From contig JAAUPR010000020.1 of NCBI GenBank assembly GCA_012033055.1, forward strand, positions 1 through 53,378: a stretch of DNA of 53,378 nt, given 5' to 3'. The translations under genes and the position numbers were made by a program. A model generated the notes under the pieces. That model saw only the letters and a program-made list of their open reading frames with translations. It did no database searches and was not told where the DNA came from. This document shows, in pieces, positions 51,773 through 53,378 of this stretch. Numbering within the stretch: the stretch's first letter is position 1; each line of letters starts with the position of its first letter. This DNA is from Limnothrix sp. RL_2_0. GTDB lineage: Bacteria; Cyanobacteriota; Cyanobacteriia; Cyanobacteriales; MRBY01.

Positions 51773-52363
51773 CTATCGATAGTCCTGAGCTGGAAGTGCA
51801 TTCTGTTGCACATATTCTAAAAGCTCAGGATAAAATCGCTGGAAAGTTTCATCGATTAAGGGCTGTCGAGAACCCAGAATGTCCATGGCATTGAGCATTG
51901 GCGCAAATTTGGGACGGCGACGCACAATATGCCGCATAGACATCTCGACTCCCCTAAGCTCTGAATATTGATGCAGTAATCTTCCCTGTTGGATGCGGTG
52001 AATCGTTTGGGATGCCTGCAAAGGGATTTGATCGGTGCATTGCTGCATGTCATTTAAACGGGACTCGATAAAATCGCCTCGTGTCGTTGTGCTGTCCCAT
52101 TGGTCCCAAGATTGGGAGAGGCAGTAATCAAAAACAAGGTCTAAAATTACCGAGGAAAAACGTCTTAATTCACCGGGAAATAATCGCCGAGCCTCTAGGA
52201 CAATCGGGTGAGAATCTGTGAAGGCATCAATTTTTTTGTGTACATTAATGCCTTTGGTATACTCTGGGGAGCCAGCTTCTCTGCAGATATCCGCCACAAG
52301 ATTCGCGGCTGAGGCTACTGGTGATAGGCGATCGCCCACATGTAAATGTGCCAGTAGATTCAT
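51773..52363 (-). CDS. AcpH-like (DUF479) acyl carrier protein phosphodiesterase
   Basis: 196 residues from MNLLAHLHVGDRLS, the typical start of the DUF479/AcpH family, which removes phosphopantetheine from acyl carrier protein in E. coli. HD-type features: VHKKIDAFTDSHP and FSSVILDLVFDYCLSQSW. The ATG at 52361-52363 is preferred over one at 52373-52375. The upstream gene on the same strand ends at 52380, so the two are tightly linked. The activity itself is inferred from family. Confidence 0.85.
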   Translation of the reverse strand: MNLLAHLHVGDRLSPVASAANLVADICREAGSPEYTKGINVHKKIDAFTDSHPIVLEARRLFPGELRRFSSVILDLVFDYCLSQSWDQWDSTTTRGDFIESRLNDMQQCTDQIPLQASQTIHRIQQGRLLHQYSELRGVEMSMRHIVRRRPKFAPMLNAMDILGSRQPLIDETFQRFYPELLEYVQQNALPAQDYR

Positions 52364-52379
52364 CAGCGGTAACAACTCA

Positions 52380-53378
52380 TCACAGGTAAGTTTCCAGTAA
52401 TTTTAAAACTCCGGCGATCGCCGACAAAGAAGCCGTTTCCGTGGCAGTGTGATATTCCGTCGTGGGAATTTGTAACGTTGTGCCATTAATCGCCCCTTCC
52501 GTCGCTGTGACAATGCGCCCTAATTCCGTACGACCAAGGGGATAAGACTTGCCGCGCAGCTCATTTTGCGCCTGAATATATTCGTCCTTAAAGCCATAGG
52601 TCAAGCCTAACTCCTCGCAGCGGGTGACTAATTCATGGGTCATCGCCTCCGAAAAAGGGCCATTAGCATCCATGTGGCGTAGGGTAATTTGTTGCGCATC
52701 AGCATCCTCGCGGGTGGCGTAGGGACTCGTATCGAGCACAACTAATCTTTGGGTTGTTAATCTTTCCCGCTGGAACCAAGACAAGGCATAGCGCCAACTG
52801 CGCCCCGATTCTTCTTGGGCGGTAAACATGCCTGTTCCCTGAAAACCTTTGCGGAAAAGGTAGATGATCATCGCGGCACTGACCACATTATCCAGCTGTG
52901 CCCACATCAAACCGTCTTCTATTTGCAAACGATCTAAAAAGGAGACGGGGGTACCGGGCTGTAAAAAGTCGAGGCCATCTACTTCAAAAATCAGGTTATT
53001 GCGTTCTGGACAGATATAGGAATTAGTGATTTCGCCTTGGGCTAGATAGGTTCCGGTGTAAGGAAAATGGGCTTGAACCCGCTGTCCTTGGAAGCGATTA
53101 TCGATGGTGTTGAGCATGTGCTCTGAGACGGAATCTCCCATCACTTCACCGCGATTTCCGGCGATAAAAGCGGCATATTGAAATTCGTTTGGCCCAGTGC
53201 AAAGTAATCCGTGGCGATCGATGTGGGCAGAGAGAAATAACTCATGGGGGCGATCGCCTTGAGCAACGAGGACACCGTGGTAGAGCTGCACATTGAGATG
53301 GTCAAACTCTTCTAGCTCCCGACGCAAGACCCGAAAAAAAGAATCCTCGTTACCCACAACGGAAGGTTGTCGTATTAA
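52380..53378 (-). CDS. M42-like aminopeptidase, 5' end outside window
   Basis: Zinc aminopeptidase of the M42/M28-like group. The frame is open to the right edge. A GTG at 53357 is a possible start, but the upstream codons (LIRQPSVVGNEDSFF) match the family, so the true start lies beyond the window. Zn-ligand-type features: LFLSAHIDRHGL, LDNVVSAAMI, FTAQEESG, and TTEYHTATETASL near the end. About 330 residues are present. It overlaps nothing and may be cotranscribed with the AcpH-like gene. Confidence 0.85.
   Translation of the reverse strand, partial: LIRQPSVVGNEDSFFRVLRRELEEFDHLNVQLYHGVLVAQGDRPHELFLSAHIDRHGLLCTGPNEFQYAAFIAGNRGEVMGDSVSEHMLNTIDNRFQGQRVQAHFPYTGTYLAQGEITNSYICPERNNLIFEVDGLDFLQPGTPVSFLDRLQIEDGLMWAQLDNVVSAAMIIYLFRKGFQGTGMFTAQEESGRSWRYALSWFQRERLTTQRLVVLDTSPYATREDADAQQITLRHMDANGPFSEAMTHELVTRCEELGLTYGFKDEYIQAQNELRGKSYPLGRTELGRIVTATEGAINGTTLQIPTTEYHTATETASLSAIAGVLKLLETYL

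Noticed and set aside
1-53378. tRNA, rRNA, CRISPR array, IS element or prophage
   Set aside because: No T-arm consensus, spacer-repeat pattern, transposase or phage gene was found; the only direct repeat of note is the 38-bp pair at 18523.

Overview
The window is chromosomal DNA of a cyanobacterium. The Highly Iterated Palindrome GGCGATCGCC / GCGATCGC recurs throughout, and the genes include petM and psb28-2 (photosynthesis), a CyanoP-type PsbP lipoprotein, rpaA (circadian output), a Calvin-cycle class II FBP/SBPase, and an MFS-type nitrate permease (nrtP) beside ferredoxin-nitrate reductase (narB). NrtP plus NarB, HIP1 and the overall gene style point to a Picosynechococcus / Synechococcus sp. 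PCC 7002-like lineage; that placement is inference.

Layout. 1-7.6 kb, mostly minus strand: aldo/keto reductase, TPR exported protein, recA, ribBA, GAF histidine kinase, a small ribbon-helix-helix protein, speD. 7.8-14.9 kb: clpB with a 157-residue acidic tail, a Tyr/Trp-rich secreted two-repeat protein, oligopeptidase A (prlC), and two unknown genes in tandem. 15.5-27.2 kb, all plus strand: an accessory operon of a giant DUF11 + haemagglutinin-like surface protein (broken into pieces), a TPR-CHAT protease-like protein, a DUF928 protein with an amplified 23-residue repeat, and a CHASE2-adenylate cyclase. 27.2-32.1 kb: FTR1 iron permease, a STAND NTPase with a vMAP-M0-like N-terminus, a four-cysteine Ser/Thr kinase with TPRs, and a small membrane peptide. 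32.4-43.1 kb: FBPase, hemA, cyanoP, maf, a ~1430-residue Asp-rich repeat protein with an unknown partner, a membrane protein, rpaA. 43.3-47.2 kb: intein-containing thyX, a lipoprotein, dcd, petM, psb28-2. 47.4-51.8 kb: the nitrate operon behind a perfect NtcA-type site. The end carries an AcpH-like gene and a partial M42 peptidase.

The most important technical point is that many genes are interrupted by single-base indels: the aldo/keto reductase, prlC, the giant surface gene (twice), the kinase, the acidic gene, thyX, psb28-2 and narB. Several lie in A/T runs one base too short. Restoring one base in each gives the expected family sequence. Because core genes (thyX, narB, psb28-2) are hit in the same way, residual sequencing or assembly error is more likely than wholesale gene decay. 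I report the repaired spans. The 73-bp duplication in the surface gene is a separate kind of lesion.

Functional links: dcd and thyX supply dTMP; nrtP and narB take up and reduce nitrate; the CHAT/DUF928/CHASE2 set with the surface protein looks like an uncharacterised envelope-signalling or processing module; the STAND NTPase and kinase next to it may form a second signalling or conflict locus. I saw no tRNA, rRNA, CRISPR array, IS element or prophage gene.
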